DNA of 64,000 bases from positions 2,018,249 through 2,082,248 of the forward strand of contig NZ_CP156626.1 in assembly GCF_039852015.1 (NCBI RefSeq), in the 5' to 3' direction. The translations under genes were made by a program, and so were the position numbers. This document shows positions 18,111 through 25,865 of the stretch, piece by piece. The notes beneath the pieces were generated by a model. The model was given only the letters and a program-made list of their open reading frames with translations. It made no database searches and was not told where the DNA came from. The stretch is from Robbsia sp. KACC 23696 (GTDB lineage: Bacteria > Pseudomonadota > Gammaproteobacteria > Burkholderiales > Burkholderiaceae). Position 1 is the stretch's first letter, and each line of letters starts with the position of its first letter.

Positions 18111-18875
18111 TTACGCGAGCACCGCCGAGATAAAACCTTGCGTTCTGGGATGTTGTGGCGCGCCCAGAACCTGATCCGGCGTGCCCGTCTCGACGATGGC
18201 GCCTTGATCCATGAAGACGACACGATTGGCGACTTCCCGCGCAAAGCCCAGTTCGTGCGTGACCACGATCATCGTCATACCCGTGTGCGCGAGATCGCGC
18301 ATGACGGCCAGCACCTCTCCCACCAGTTCAGGATCGAGCGCGGAGGTTGGCTCATCGAACAGCATCAACTTGGGATGCATCGCGAGCGCGCGCGCGATCG
18401 CCACGCGCTGCTGCTGTCCCCCGGAAAGCTCGACCGGAAACGCATGACACTTATGACCAAGGCCGACGCGTTCCAGCAAGGCCCGCCCCTCTTCTACCGC
18501 CTCCGCGCGTTTGCGCTTCAAGACCTGGATCGGCCCCTCCGTCACGTTCTCCAACGCGGTCATATGCGGAAAGAGGTTGAAACGCTGAAACACCATGCCG
18601 GTCGCCAGCCGTTGCCGGGCAATCTGCGATTCGGACAACGGATAAAGTTTCCGATCCACGCGACGATAGCCGACCAGTTCGTCGTTGACCCACAGCGCGC
18701 CGCCGTCGATCACTTCCAGCTGATTGATACAGCGCAGAAAGGTACTTTTCCCCGATCCGGACGGTCCGATGATCGCAATCACATCCCCGCGCATGACATT
18801 CAGATCGATGCCCTTTAGCGCCTTGAATGTCCCATAGTGCTTTTCCACCGCTACTGCTCTGACGATCGTCGACAT
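18111..18875 (-). CDS. Polar amino acid ABC transporter ATP-binding protein (second set)
   Basis: A 254-residue GlnQ-type ATPase: Walker [11 protein letters not shown]-loop [13 protein letters not shown], signature [15 protein letters not shown], Walker [13 protein letters not shown], switch VVTHELGF. Compared with the other ATPase in this operon it has about 12 extra residues ([20 protein letters not shown]) before the Q-loop, as in many amino-acid ATPases of this size. It starts 14 bp after the permease gene. Confidence 0.92.
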   Translation of the reverse strand: MSTIVRAVAVEKHYGTFKALKGIDLNVMRGDVIAIIGPSGSGKSTFLRCINQLEVIDGGALWVNDELVGYRRVDRKLYPLSESQIARQRLATGMVFQRFNLFPHMTALENVTEGPIQVLKRKRAEAVEEGRALLERVGLGHKCHAFPVELSGGQQQRVAIARALAMHPKLMLFDEPTSALDPELVGEVLAVMRDLAHTGMTMIVVTHELGFAREVANRVVFMDQGAIVETGTPDQVLGAPQHPRTQGFISAVLA

Positions 18876-18889
18876 GCTCTCCCCCTGCC

Positions 18890-19798
18890 TTACTGCCGTG
18901 CCGCAGGACGCCCCGCGCCACGCGCGAGTCGTACTTCGAGGCGTGATTGCAGCACCGACAACACCGACACGATCACCAGATACCAGACCCCGGCCACGAT
19001 CAGTAATTCGATGACGCGCGCATTGGCGTAATAGATGTTCTCGGCGTTATGCAGCATTTCAGCGTATTGAATGACGCTGGCTAACGATGTGGCCTTTGCC
19101 ATGCCGATCAATTCGTTGCCGATCGGCGGCACGATCACGCGCAAGGCCTGCGGCAGGATGATGCGGCGCAGCGCCTGCAAGCGCGGCATGCCGATCGCCT
19201 TGGCGGCTTCGTACTGGCCGTGGTCGACGGACAGCAATCCGGCGCGAACCACTTCCGACGTGTAGGCGCCTTGATTGATCCCGAGCCCGAGCAACGCCGC
19301 GAGGAAGGGCGTCATCACGTCGACGGTCTTGAATTCGAACAGGCCGGGGATGCCCAGATGCGGAAAAACCAAGGCCAGATTGAACCAGAGCAGCAATTGC
19401 AGGATGACCGGCGTGCCGCGGAAGAACCACACATAGCCATGGGCCACGCTGCGGGCGATCGGATTCGTCGACAGACGCATGACGGCGACGATCACCCCTA
19501 GCACGATGCCCAGCGCCATCGCCAGGATCGTCATCACGATCGTATTTGCAAAGCCGGTCAAAATCGACTTCGCCGTCAGGAACGTCAAGACCGTCGGCCA
19601 GTCGATCTGCCCACGCGCGAAGGCGATGCCGATCCACAGCAATATCGCCAGGATCAGCGCCGATGCGATATACCGCCCGTAATAACGACGCTTCACATGC
19701 TGGAATTGCGAGATATCGATGAATCCGATGCCCGCTTCGTCGGGTGCCTTGTCTGCCGGCACCGGCATCGCGGCCCTGGCCGTCTTCGCTGCATTCAT
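18890..19798 (-). CDS. Polar amino acid ABC transporter permease (second set)
   Basis: A 302-residue permease with a soluble N-terminal tail of about 45 residues before the first helix. The coupling loop is [24 protein letters not shown] near residue 205. The length fits the larger, fused-tail permeases of the glutamate/octopine type. It lies 33 bp downstream of the carbamoylase gene and 14 bp upstream of the ATPase gene. This set has no binding protein of its own directly attached; those encoded at 13690 and 21865 are candidates. Confidence 0.9.
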   Translation of the reverse strand: MNAAKTARAAMPVPADKAPDEAGIGFIDISQFQHVKRRYYGRYIASALILAILLWIGIAFARGQIDWPTVLTFLTAKSILTGFANTIVMTILAMALGIVLGVIVAVMRLSTNPIARSVAHGYVWFFRGTPVILQLLLWFNLALVFPHLGIPGLFEFKTVDVMTPFLAALLGLGINQGAYTSEVVRAGLLSVDHGQYEAAKAIGMPRLQALRRIILPQALRVIVPPIGNELIGMAKATSLASVIQYAEMLHNAENIYYANARVIELLIVAGVWYLVIVSVLSVLQSRLEVRLARGAGRPAARQ

Positions 19799-19831
19799 AT
19801 CGGTACGTCCTGTCTTGAGCAGGCCGAGGCC

Positions 19832-20776
19832 TTATTCCGGCCCCTTTACGGCAGGGCCGGCGCCGGTACGTTCGGTGATCAGCGTGTAGTGTTCGGGGCG
19901 GCGATGCTTCGCGAAATTGAATACATGCTCACGGAAGGTGTCGCCGAGCGCCAAGTCGATATTGGCGAAGATGACTTCGTCTTCCTCGGTCGAGGACTGC
20001 GCTGCAATTTCACCGGAAGGCGCGACGATGACCGACCCGCCGATCATATGAAAACCGTCTTCCGCACCACATTTCGCCGCCGCGCCGATCCACATCGCGT
20101 TTTGATACGCGGACGCCTGCAAGGCGATCAGATGCGTATGCATCCGCAGATGCACCGGCTCCTTCCAATGAATATTCCAGGACGGCGTGTTGTATCCCAC
20201 CAAACCGAGTTCCGCGCCCTGCAAGGACAGCGAGCGCCAACTTTCCGGCCAGCGTCGGTCATTGCAGATGCACATCCCGATAGTCGCACCCATGGCGTCC
20301 GCGACGGTAAAGCCCAGGTCGCCCACTTCGAAGAATTTCTTTTCGAGATGCTGGAATGGCGCATCGACCTTGTGATCGCTGTGACCCGGCAAATGGATCT
20401 TGCGATATTTCTGCACGATGCGCGCGCCTTTGTCCACGAGGATCGCCGTGTTGAAACGTCGTCCCTCGGGCGTCAGCTCCGCATATCCCAGATAAAAGCC
20501 GATTTGCAATTCCCGCGCCAGATCGAACAGCGGCTGCGTCTCCGCATTCGGCATCGCGCGCTCGAAATAGGCGTCGCAGGCCGCCTCCTCACTCATCCAA
20601 TAGCGCGGAAAAAACGTCGTCAGCGCCAGCTCCGGGAACACGACCAGATCGGCGTTTCGACTCTTGGCTTCGCGCATCATTTCCATCAAGCGCGCGACCG
20701 CCGCGCCCCGACTATCGGCGAGATGGAGCGGCCCCATTTGCGCAACCGCCAAACCCATTTTGCGTGAATGCGTCAT
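19832..20776 (-). CDS. N-carbamoyl-D-amino-acid hydrolase-like nitrilase (DCase)
   Basis: Members of this group hydrolyse N-carbamoyl-D-amino acids to the amino acid, CO2 and NH3. The nitrilase triad is visible: Glu49 in FPELALTTFFPR, Lys126 in KYRKIHLPGH and Cys171 in ICNDRRWPE. The sequence around each resembles the well-studied Agrobacterium carbamoylase as I remember it, including QHLEKKFFEVGDLGF and the C-terminal FNFAKHRRPEHY. I start it at 20776 (MTHSRKMGLAVAQ), which matches the family; an ATG at 20824 would add 16 residues. It heads the seven-gene minus-strand operon about 68 bp after site C. The substrate could be another N-carbamoyl or half-amide compound. Confidence 0.85.
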   Translation of the reverse strand: MTHSRKMGLAVAQMGPLHLADSRGAAVARLMEMMREAKSRNADLVVFPELALTTFFPRYWMSEEAACDAYFERAMPNAETQPLFDLARELQIGFYLGYAELTPEGRRFNTAILVDKGARIVQKYRKIHLPGHSDHKVDAPFQHLEKKFFEVGDLGFTVADAMGATIGMCICNDRRWPESWRSLSLQGAELGLVGYNTPSWNIHWKEPVHLRMHTHLIALQASAYQNAMWIGAAAKCGAEDGFHMIGGSVIVAPSGEIAAQSSTEEDEVIFANIDLALGDTFREHVFNFAKHRRPEHYTLITERTGAGPAVKGPE

Positions 20777-20843
20777 ACCCGACCTATCGTTGAGGTGGAA
20801 CAGCAGTCGGACCCACGATAGCAATTTATTGTTTATGCGTAAA

Positions 20844-20881
20844 ATAGGTCAAAATACGCAAACCATAGATGACATCTATGG
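20844..20881 (-). promoter_or_regulatory. Regulon operator site C (38 bp, LysR-type box) between carbamoylase and LysR genes
   Basis: The plus strand begins ATAGGTCAAAATAC at 20844, with CCATAG at 20863-20868 and CTATGG at 20876-20881. The box is a perfect inverted repeat CCATAG-N7-CTATGG, with T at 20866 and A at 20878 (T-N11-A). A second inverted repeat, GCGTA...TACGC, flanks the AT-rich arm (about 20837-20859). It serves the carbamoylase operon and covers the apparent LysR start codon. Confidence 0.8.
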
Positions 20882-21843
20882 CCGCCCTCTCCAACGAGCC
20901 GGGAATGACACAGACACCGATCGATTCGCGCCGCTTGGCGATCAGTCTTCGACAGTTGGAAATCTTCCGCGCGATCATGGTCACCGGCTCGGTCAGCGAG
21001 GCGGCACGGATGTTAACGATTGCGCAGCCATCCGTTAGCCGCGTGCTGCAATTGACGGAGGAGCGTGTCGGCTTTCTGCTGTTCGAGCGCGTACGGGGGC
21101 GCTTGTCGCCCACGCCGGAGGCCAAGCGCATCTTCGAGGAAGTCGAATCCGCCTATGCCGGGATCCAGCGCGTGGACGATCTGATCCGCGCCTTGCAAGA
21201 AGGGCGTAGCGGGAAAGTGAATATCGTCTGCAGCCCGAGCCTGGGCGTCCACATCATTCCGCGGGCCATCGCGCGCTTCAAACGCATCTATCCCGAACTG
21301 CCGATTCATTTCGAACCGCTGACGCACAACAATCTGATTCCGCGGCTCCTTTATGGGACGAACTATCTCGGCATCTCGATGTTCGGCGTTACGCATCCGA
21401 ACCTCGAGGCCGAGCCGCTGGCCGAAGTACCGCTGATGGTCGTTGCGCCGAAGGGCCATTTCGCCGGCATCGAGGAAGTCACCCTGGAATCGATCCGGCA
21501 TGCGCCGTGGATCGACTATCCCTACGACACGCCGATGGGCATGATCGTCGACAAGGCATTCGGCGGCACGCCGCGACCCACGCCCGAGATCGAAGTCCGC
21601 TCGACGATCAGCGCGTGCCAGTTAGCGATGCAAGGCATTGGTGTCGCCATCGTCGATCCGTTCTGCATCGATGACAACCTGCGTGCGCACCTCGATGTGC
21701 GGCCGCTGGCGGGCAAGCTCACGATGCGTGCCGAAGCAGTTTATGCCCGCGCCGAGCCGCTCTCGCACGCGGCACGCTCGTTCTTCTCGACGGTCAAGGC
21801 CATTCTGGCGCAGGACCAACCCGCGGTCGGCGCCGCGCGCTGA
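20869..21843 (+). CDS. LysR-family regulator of the surrounding catabolic regulon
   Basis: A 324-residue LTTR. The winged helix-turn-helix is RQLEIFRAIMVTGSVSEAAR followed by QPSVSRVLQLTEERVG. The effector domain opens with KVNIVCSPSLGVHIIPRAIARF, close to the NocR/OccR/LysR type that senses amino acids or opines. ATG 20869 lies inside operator site C; starts at 20878 or 20905 (MTQTPIDS) are equally possible and place the HTH nearer the usual distance. The position suggests negative autoregulation. It is divergent from the carbamoylase operon, the usual arrangement for an LTTR and its target. Confidence 0.88.
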   Translation: MTSMAALSNEPGMTQTPIDSRRLAISLRQLEIFRAIMVTGSVSEAARMLTIAQPSVSRVLQLTEERVGFLLFERVRGRLSPTPEAKRIFEEVESAYAGIQRVDDLIRALQEGRSGKVNIVCSPSLGVHIIPRAIARFKRIYPELPIHFEPLTHNNLIPRLLYGTNYLGISMFGVTHPNLEAEPLAEVPLMVVAPKGHFAGIEEVTLESIRHAPWIDYPYDTPMGMIVDKAFGGTPRPTPEIEVRSTISACQLAMQGIGVAIVDPFCIDDNLRAHLDVRPLAGKLTMRAEAVYARAEPLSHAARSFFSTVKAILAQDQPAVGAAR

Positions 21844-21864
21844 AGGGCAAGCCCGACCGGCGAT

Positions 21865-22671
21865 TTATGGTACAGGCTGATTGTTGATCGTCACTTTGTT
21901 CAGCGCACTGGTCGCCGGCAAATTCCATTTGGCCATCAGCTTGCCGACCGTACCGTCATCGATCAACGATTGCAGCGCCACGGCGACGTCCTTGCCCAGC
22001 GCCATTTCGTTTTTCGCCACGCCGATGCCCATCGCCGTATATTCGATCGGTGTCCCGATCATCGCCAGCGATGCATCCTGCGCGATGACATACGGCACGG
22101 TCAGGCTATCCATCATGACCGCATCGACACGCCCCTGTTTCATCTGCATCCGTGCATCGATGCTGTTTTCCGCCGGCACGTAAATGGCAGCAGGCAAGCC
22201 CTGCTTTGCGCAATCGGATGTATTCCACCGTGCCAGCACGGCCGGTGCGCTCGTCATCCGGCTGATGCCGATGCGCTTGCCGCACATCGAGATCGCCGTC
22301 TTGTTCGGGCTCGACGCTAAGGTGACGAACTGGGAACCGGAGCGCAAATAATCGACGAAACCGATTTCCTGTTCGCGCTCGGGCGTATCGAACATGCCGT
22401 TAAAGAAGATATCGACGCGCCCGGTCTTGGTCGCCGCGATCAGCTCGGAATAGTTGGTTTCGACCCAGGAGAACGGCCGCCCCATCTTCTTCGACAGCGC
22501 CTCGCCCAATTCGATATCGAAGCCGGTCAAGGTATTGCTTGCCGGGTCGCGCATGTCCAGCGGCGGATAGCTCGGATACGTTCCTGCCTTGATCGCCTCG
22601 GCAGCCTGTGCGGAATGCGCGATGCCGGCAAGACAGACGGAGGACAAGAGTGCCGCGAGGATCTTTTTCAT
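21865..22671 (-). CDS. Polar amino acid-type ABC substrate-binding protein
   Basis: An SBP family 3 protein of 268 residues. ATG 22671 gives a standard signal peptide (MKKILAALLSSVCLAGIAHS, cleaved before AEAIKAG). The frame is open to 22797, but the extra residues are not a signal sequence and overlap the upstream gene. Motifs: YPSYPPLDMRDPASNTLTGFD, RVDIFFNGMFDTPERE, and the C-terminal KVTINNQ also found in the protein encoded at 13690. It follows the amidohydrolase gene by 118 bp and shares its regulon box. No permease gene accompanies it. Confidence 0.88.
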   Translation of the reverse strand: MKKILAALLSSVCLAGIAHSAQAAEAIKAGTYPSYPPLDMRDPASNTLTGFDIELGEALSKKMGRPFSWVETNYSELIAATKTGRVDIFFNGMFDTPEREQEIGFVDYLRSGSQFVTLASSPNKTAISMCGKRIGISRMTSAPAVLARWNTSDCAKQGLPAAIYVPAENSIDARMQMKQGRVDAVMMDSLTVPYVIAQDASLAMIGTPIEYTAMGIGVAKNEMALGKDVAVALQSLIDDGTVGKLMAKWNLPATSALNKVTINNQPVP

Positions 22672-22789
22672 CGATGAGTGCTTGGTCGGGTGGGAAAAGA
22701 AAGCCGGCGATTCGCCGCGCCGGCGCGTGAAGACAGCGTCGGAGCGATCGCAGGACAAGGTCGGGCAAGATTGGTGCATGCGCCGGAAA

Positions 22790-24196
22790 TCAGGCATCGA
22801 GCCAGGGAAGTTCCGTGCTGGGTTTCCGGATATCCGGATTCTGTTCGAACATCCGCTGCCATACGCGACGGGTGACGACTTCCGCCTCGCGCAGCAGCGC
22901 CGGTTCGTCCAGCGTCAAGACCATGCGATCGCGCATCACGAAGGCGCCATCGACGATGACGGAGTGCACGACGCCGGGATGGCCGTAATGGACCAGGTTC
23001 GATTGCAGGCGGATCAACGGCCGCATCGCGACCGTGTTCAGATCGATCAGGGTCAGGTCGGCCTTTTTGCCGACTTCGATCGAACCGATCTCGTGCGCCG
23101 CGCCCACCGAGCGCGCGCCGGCCAGCGTGGCCGCTTCGATGATATCGTCGGGCGTCGGCGTCACGCCGCCCTCCGCTTCCGGGCCCCCCTCGCGGCCGCG
23201 CCCGGTGCGCCAGGCAATCGAGCCGAACGCCATCGCCGCGAACATGTCTTCGCTCATATTGTCGGTACCGAAGGCGACGCTGACGCCCGCTTCCCGAATC
23301 GGGCCCAATAACGCCTTGTGCATGCCGCGTCGCGAGATACTGGCCGGCGTGTGCGCCATCTGTACGCCGTGCTCTGCCAATAAAGCGATGTCGGCCCGAG
23401 TGCAGAACGTCCAGTGGGCGGCGATCAAATCCGCGCCGAGAAAGCCTTCACGCGCCAGATATTCGGTGGACGTCAGCCCATGGCGCGCGTGCATCGAGGC
23501 CACTTCGAGCGGGCTTTGCGAGAGATGGATCGTGCGCGTGAGCCCGTGCTTGTCCGCCAGCGCCTTCAAGCGATGCAGCATCGCCGGAGAACAATTGTCG
23601 GGCGCATGGGCCGCCACCTGGCACCGCACGCGATCGCCATGGCTGCCGTGGTATTGCGCAATCAAGGCCTCGGCGCGTTCGAAGAATCGTGCACCGAATT
23701 CGGTATCGACGCTGTAGTCGCCATGTCGGATGCGCCGGGTATCGATATCGGCGCACGCTTCCGACACCCAGACGCGCAGGCCGGTTGCCGCCATCGCATC
23801 GACATAGCCGGAAACGAAGCGGAAGGGATCGACCAGTGTCGTCGTGCCGCTGCGGATGGCTTCGAGGCAGCCCAACTGCACGATGACCGCGCGTTCTTCA
23901 GGCGTCATCGCGTACGAGATCGGCGTCATGTAGCGATAGATGGCATCGCCGGACCAGTCTTCCACGGTACCGCGCAACGCCATCAGCACGGTGTGCGTAT
24001 GCGCATTGACGAAGCCGGGCATCACCGCCAAACCACGCGCCTCGAATATCGGCAGATGCGCATACTGCTGCGCCATCGCATCCGCCCCGCCGATGCCGAC
24101 GATACGATTGCCCTCGATGGCGATCGACGTGTGGTCGCTGATCGTGCGCGCGGCATCACCGGCGAGGAGCACGGCATCGTGGATCAAAAGATTCAT
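22790..24196 (-). CDS. ATZ/TRZ-type metal-dependent amidohydrolase
   Basis: A 468-residue member of the amidohydrolase superfamily that deaminates or hydrolyses ring-bound C-N groups (guanine, 8-oxoguanine, S-adenosylhomocysteine and hydroxyatrazine enzymes). Metal ligands in order: NAHTHT (HxH, about residue 66), HLSQSPLE (His), AAHWTFC (His) and FGTDNMSED (Asp). The C-terminal GSIEVGKKADLTLIDL is the usual beta-sandwich element. The exact substrate cannot be read, but a cyclic amidine or imide fits the cluster. The ATG is about 67 bp from site D. Confidence 0.83.
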   Translation of the reverse strand: MNLLIHDAVLLAGDAARTISDHTSIAIEGNRIVGIGGADAMAQQYAHLPIFEARGLAVMPGFVNAHTHTVLMALRGTVEDWSGDAIYRYMTPISYAMTPEERAVIVQLGCLEAIRSGTTTLVDPFRFVSGYVDAMAATGLRVWVSEACADIDTRRIRHGDYSVDTEFGARFFERAEALIAQYHGSHGDRVRCQVAAHAPDNCSPAMLHRLKALADKHGLTRTIHLSQSPLEVASMHARHGLTSTEYLAREGFLGADLIAAHWTFCTRADIALLAEHGVQMAHTPASISRRGMHKALLGPIREAGVSVAFGTDNMSEDMFAAMAFGSIAWRTGRGREGGPEAEGGVTPTPDDIIEAATLAGARSVGAAHEIGSIEVGKKADLTLIDLNTVAMRPLIRLQSNLVHYGHPGVVHSVIVDGAFVMRDRMVLTLDEPALLREAEVVTRRVWQRMFEQNPDIRKPSTELPWLDA

Positions 24197-24262
24197 CTAT
24201 CACTCGTCAGGTCGGTTCCGGGCCAGCCCTCCGAAAATACCAAGATCCTCCCATACGGTAAA

Positions 24263-24300
24263 ATAGACCAAAATTACCGATCCATAGCGCAAGGGCATGG
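24263..24300 (-). promoter_or_regulatory. Regulon operator site D (38 bp, LysR-type box) of the amidohydrolase gene
   Basis: The plus strand begins ATAGACCAAAATTACC at 24263, with CCATAG at 24282-24287 and GCATGG at 24295-24300. The T-N11-A pair is 24285/24297. The AT-rich arm is bracketed by CGGTAA and TTACCG (24256-24279), a second inverted repeat like that of site C. The box-to-gene orientation matches the other three sites. Confidence 0.78.
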
Positions 24301-24387
24301 GTCGGCAAGCGCGCACGCGGGCGCGACCCCGCACGACGGCCGGCGCGTCCGATCCTGCCGAGCGCCCAGCGACCGCCTGCCCCCCGT

Positions 24388-25635
24388 CTACTTCCCCTGC
24401 CCGCCGATATCGCTGCCCAGCCGTTTCAAGGTCTTGCCGAGTTGATAGCCAAAGCCATAGACGCCCTCCTGACGTGGGGCCTGCGCCGGCTTCACCGGTG
24501 CGGCGGCGCTCGGCGTCGCCGCACGATGCGCGGCTGACGGGGCGCTCGATCGCGCGCTTTCCGCTTGCTTCGCGGCTTGCCTCGCGCGGCGTTTCTCCGC
24601 CCGATGCGCACGCGGCGTGTCGGCGCGATGACGCGGATGCACGACGGCGGCGACGGCCGCCGCTGCCAGCGCGGCCTGGGTGGCCGACGGTGTAGAGGAT
24701 GCGGGCGCTGCCTCGCTGCGCGCCTCGCGCTGCGCGAGCTTGCCGTTCGGCTGCGGCGGCGACAAGGTCGTCTGCGCGGCCCCGCCATCGGCGGGAAACA
24801 CCAGGCCCAGCGCGGCCGGCGTCACCGGCCCCGTCTTCATGCGCTGGCCACTCGGCCGCGGCGGCTGCAGCGAGATCGCCTGCGCCTTCACGTCCTCGGA
24901 CAGGCCGGGAAATGGATCGATGCCGGTAATCCGCTGGAGCATCGCAATCGACACCACGGCGTACGCATCGCCGTCGCGGTTCGCCGTCAGATAGGCGGCG
25001 GCGCCGCGCTTGGGATCGTAAATAGCCTTCCACAGATAACTCGGCACGGCGACACGGGAATGCACCCAGGTCGGCGTCCCGATAAAGGCCGGCCCGCTGA
25101 CGACATACAACTCGCCGCTGGATTTGGCCATCGCCCGCGTGCTGATTTCGATCCCCTGCCACAAGTGCCGATTATTCTCCGCGTCCTGCGGCACCATATT
25201 TGCCAGCGAGAAACTCTCCTCCTGCGCCGCGGCATCGGGCATATCGGCGCTCGGCGACATATGACCGCGATCGAAACCGGCGCCACGATAATCGGCCAAC
25301 TCGGCGCGATCGTCGGCGACGACCGCCATCTCGGTATGAAAGGCATCGTGGCGCTTCTGCGCCTGGGACGCGGCCACGCTGTCACGCGTCAATCGCTCGG
25401 CAGACCACAAAGGGGTACGCGTGATCCCGGATGCCATCGTCGAATAGAAGCGGAAACACAGCATGTGCGAACGCGACACCTGCTCCATGCGCAACACATC
25501 GGGCGCCTGTCCGGCCACGAAGAATGCGGGACAGGCGCTTGGCGCGGCCCGGGCGGCCGGCACGTAAGCGGCCAACACCACCAGCGCGCCGAAGCATGCG
25601 GCAACAAACGAGGGAAATCGGGACAGGCGACGCAT
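24388..25635 (-). CDS. Secreted DNA/RNA non-specific endonuclease
   Basis: A nuclease of the NucA/Serratia type. The catalytic block is DRGHMSPSADM (general-base His) followed by FSLANMVPQ and NNRHLWQGIE, giving the metal-binding Asn and Glu. ATG 25635 opens a clear signal peptide (MRRLSRFPSFVAACFGALVV, cleaved near AARAA); an in-frame ATG at 25740 would bury it. After about residue 300 the protein becomes a long Ala/Arg/Pro-rich, strongly basic tail, ending in a short conserved-looking YGFGYQLGKTL segment. Such a tail may bind DNA or the cell wall. It could serve nutrient scavenging or competition. Confidence 0.85.
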   Translation of the reverse strand: MRRLSRFPSFVAACFGALVVLAAYVPAARAAPSACPAFFVAGQAPDVLRMEQVSRSHMLCFRFYSTMASGITRTPLWSAERLTRDSVAASQAQKRHDAFHTEMAVVADDRAELADYRGAGFDRGHMSPSADMPDAAAQEESFSLANMVPQDAENNRHLWQGIEISTRAMAKSSGELYVVSGPAFIGTPTWVHSRVAVPSYLWKAIYDPKRGAAAYLTANRDGDAYAVVSIAMLQRITGIDPFPGLSEDVKAQAISLQPPRPSGQRMKTGPVTPAALGLVFPADGGAAQTTLSPPQPNGKLAQREARSEAAPASSTPSATQAALAAAAVAAVVHPRHRADTPRAHRAEKRRARQAAKQAESARSSAPSAAHRAATPSAAAPVKPAQAPRQEGVYGFGYQLGKTLKRLGSDIGGQGK

Positions 25636-25865
25636 CCCATCGCCGCGCGAAAAGCGGCGGGAGGCAATCGAGGACAGGGAGGGAACAGACAGCAATGCAG
25701 TGATCAACGGGGTTTCATCCGAGGCGAAAAACAGCGGCATTATGCCAGCCTTGGCCTACCCCGCCCGGTATTCCCGCCGCGCACGTGGCGAATCGTGCGT
25801 CCGAAACCCAGACATCGGCGTGTCTCGCAGACGCGCCGATGTGCCATTACGCTGACGCGTCCGGC

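Noticed and set aside
24200-25162. 320-residue minus-strand frame beside the amidohydrolase gene
   Set aside because: It is an Arg/Ala-rich shadow of the endonuclease gene in another frame.
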